From: an uncultured Porphyromonas sp. | GTDB taxonomy: Bacteria; Bacteroidota; Bacteroidia; Bacteroidales; Porphyromonadaceae | Assembly: GCA_934364985.1 (NCBI GenBank) | Contig: CAKRMU010000004.1 | Span: forward strand, 100,529-164,528 | DNA length: 64,000 bases | Direction of reading: 5' to 3' | Shown: piece by piece, positions 63,934 through 64,000 of the stretch | Numbering within the stretch: the first letter of the stretch is position 1 | Layout: every line of letters begins with the position of its first letter | Notes under the pieces: generated by a model | What the model saw: the letters and a program-made list of their open reading frames with translations, nothing else | Database searches by the model: none | Told to the model about the DNA's origin: nothing | Position numbers and translations under genes: made by a program

Positions 63934-64000
63934 CTACAAAAAAGTGAAATGCGGAAAGATATAGTGATAGAATTGAGTTACAAGGGTTTTAGTTGAAGTG

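Noticed and set aside
1..64000. tRNA or rRNA genes
   Set aside because: No T-loop-like GGTTCRANYCC with a matching acceptor stem and no rRNA signatures were seen by eye. A tRNAscan run would settle it.

Overview
The window is a gene-dense chromosomal segment from a Bacteroidota bacterium, most likely a Porphyromonas-like (Porphyromonadaceae) asaccharolytic amino-acid fermenter. The evidence is mixed. At least 16 transcription units have the Bacteroidota -7 element TAnnTTTG upstream. Bacteroidota-restricted families (DUF3316, DUF4294, FKBP lipoproteins) are present, and so is a complete B12-dependent 3-methylaspartate route for glutamate fermentation. No tRNA or rRNA genes, prophage, CRISPR array or intact insertion sequence was seen. 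Genus and species cannot be fixed from this window.

Layout. 1-4.8 kb: 3' part of kdsB, dnaG and a NatAB-like ABC exporter. 5.2-6.9 kb: prfB with a classic programmed +1 frameshift, then efp. 7.1-14.1 kb, minus strand: a small winged-helix protein and a shortened division/cell-wall cluster (ftsL-ftsI-murE-mraY-murD). 14.8-26.3 kb, mostly plus strand: gyrA, a TPR protein, a PIN-PhoH protein, an oxaloacetate/pyruvate carboxyltransferase whose biotinyl domain has lost its lysine, a Kdo/WaaP-type kinase, cbiZ (minus) and two FKBP isomerases. 26.4-28 kb, minus: an exported alpha/beta hydrolase and a 2x[4Fe-4S] ferredoxin of only 55 residues. 28.1-37 kb, minus: the methylaspartate operon glmS-glmL-glmE-mal-AtuA-like-DUF4387-(P-loop+SAD protein)-two-subunit class I hydratase. 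37.6-44 kb, minus: DUF4294 protein, one-chain class I fumarase, sbcC and sbcD. 44.4-47.3 kb, plus: ftsE, aspartokinase, menA. 47.3-48.8 kb, minus: DedA and fabI. 49.2-55 kb, plus: parC, DUF3316 protein, S41 protease lipoprotein, SufT-like protein, lpxH. 55.1-64 kb, minus: tilS, an SLC13-type permease, ppdK and a class A PBP.

How the genes work together. GlmES with GlmL makes 3-methylaspartate from glutamate, Mal deaminates it to mesaconate, and the two-subunit hydratase probably hydrates that to citramalate. CbiZ cobinamide salvage would feed the B12 requirement of GlmES. OadA-like, PpdK and the separate fumarase connect pyruvate, oxaloacetate and fumarate. Three genes inside the operon (AtuA-like, DUF4387, P-loop+SAD) have no assigned step and are the best candidate for an undescribed enzyme system.

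The most striking structure outside genes is a dispersed repeat family. Eight intergenic gaps each hold 3-5 tandem copies of a strict 23-nt unit: a 17-nt near-palindrome around CGAATACCNGGTATTCG plus a 6-nt YYNNRR spacer. Whole arrays are themselves often palindromic, so symmetry is nested at two scales.
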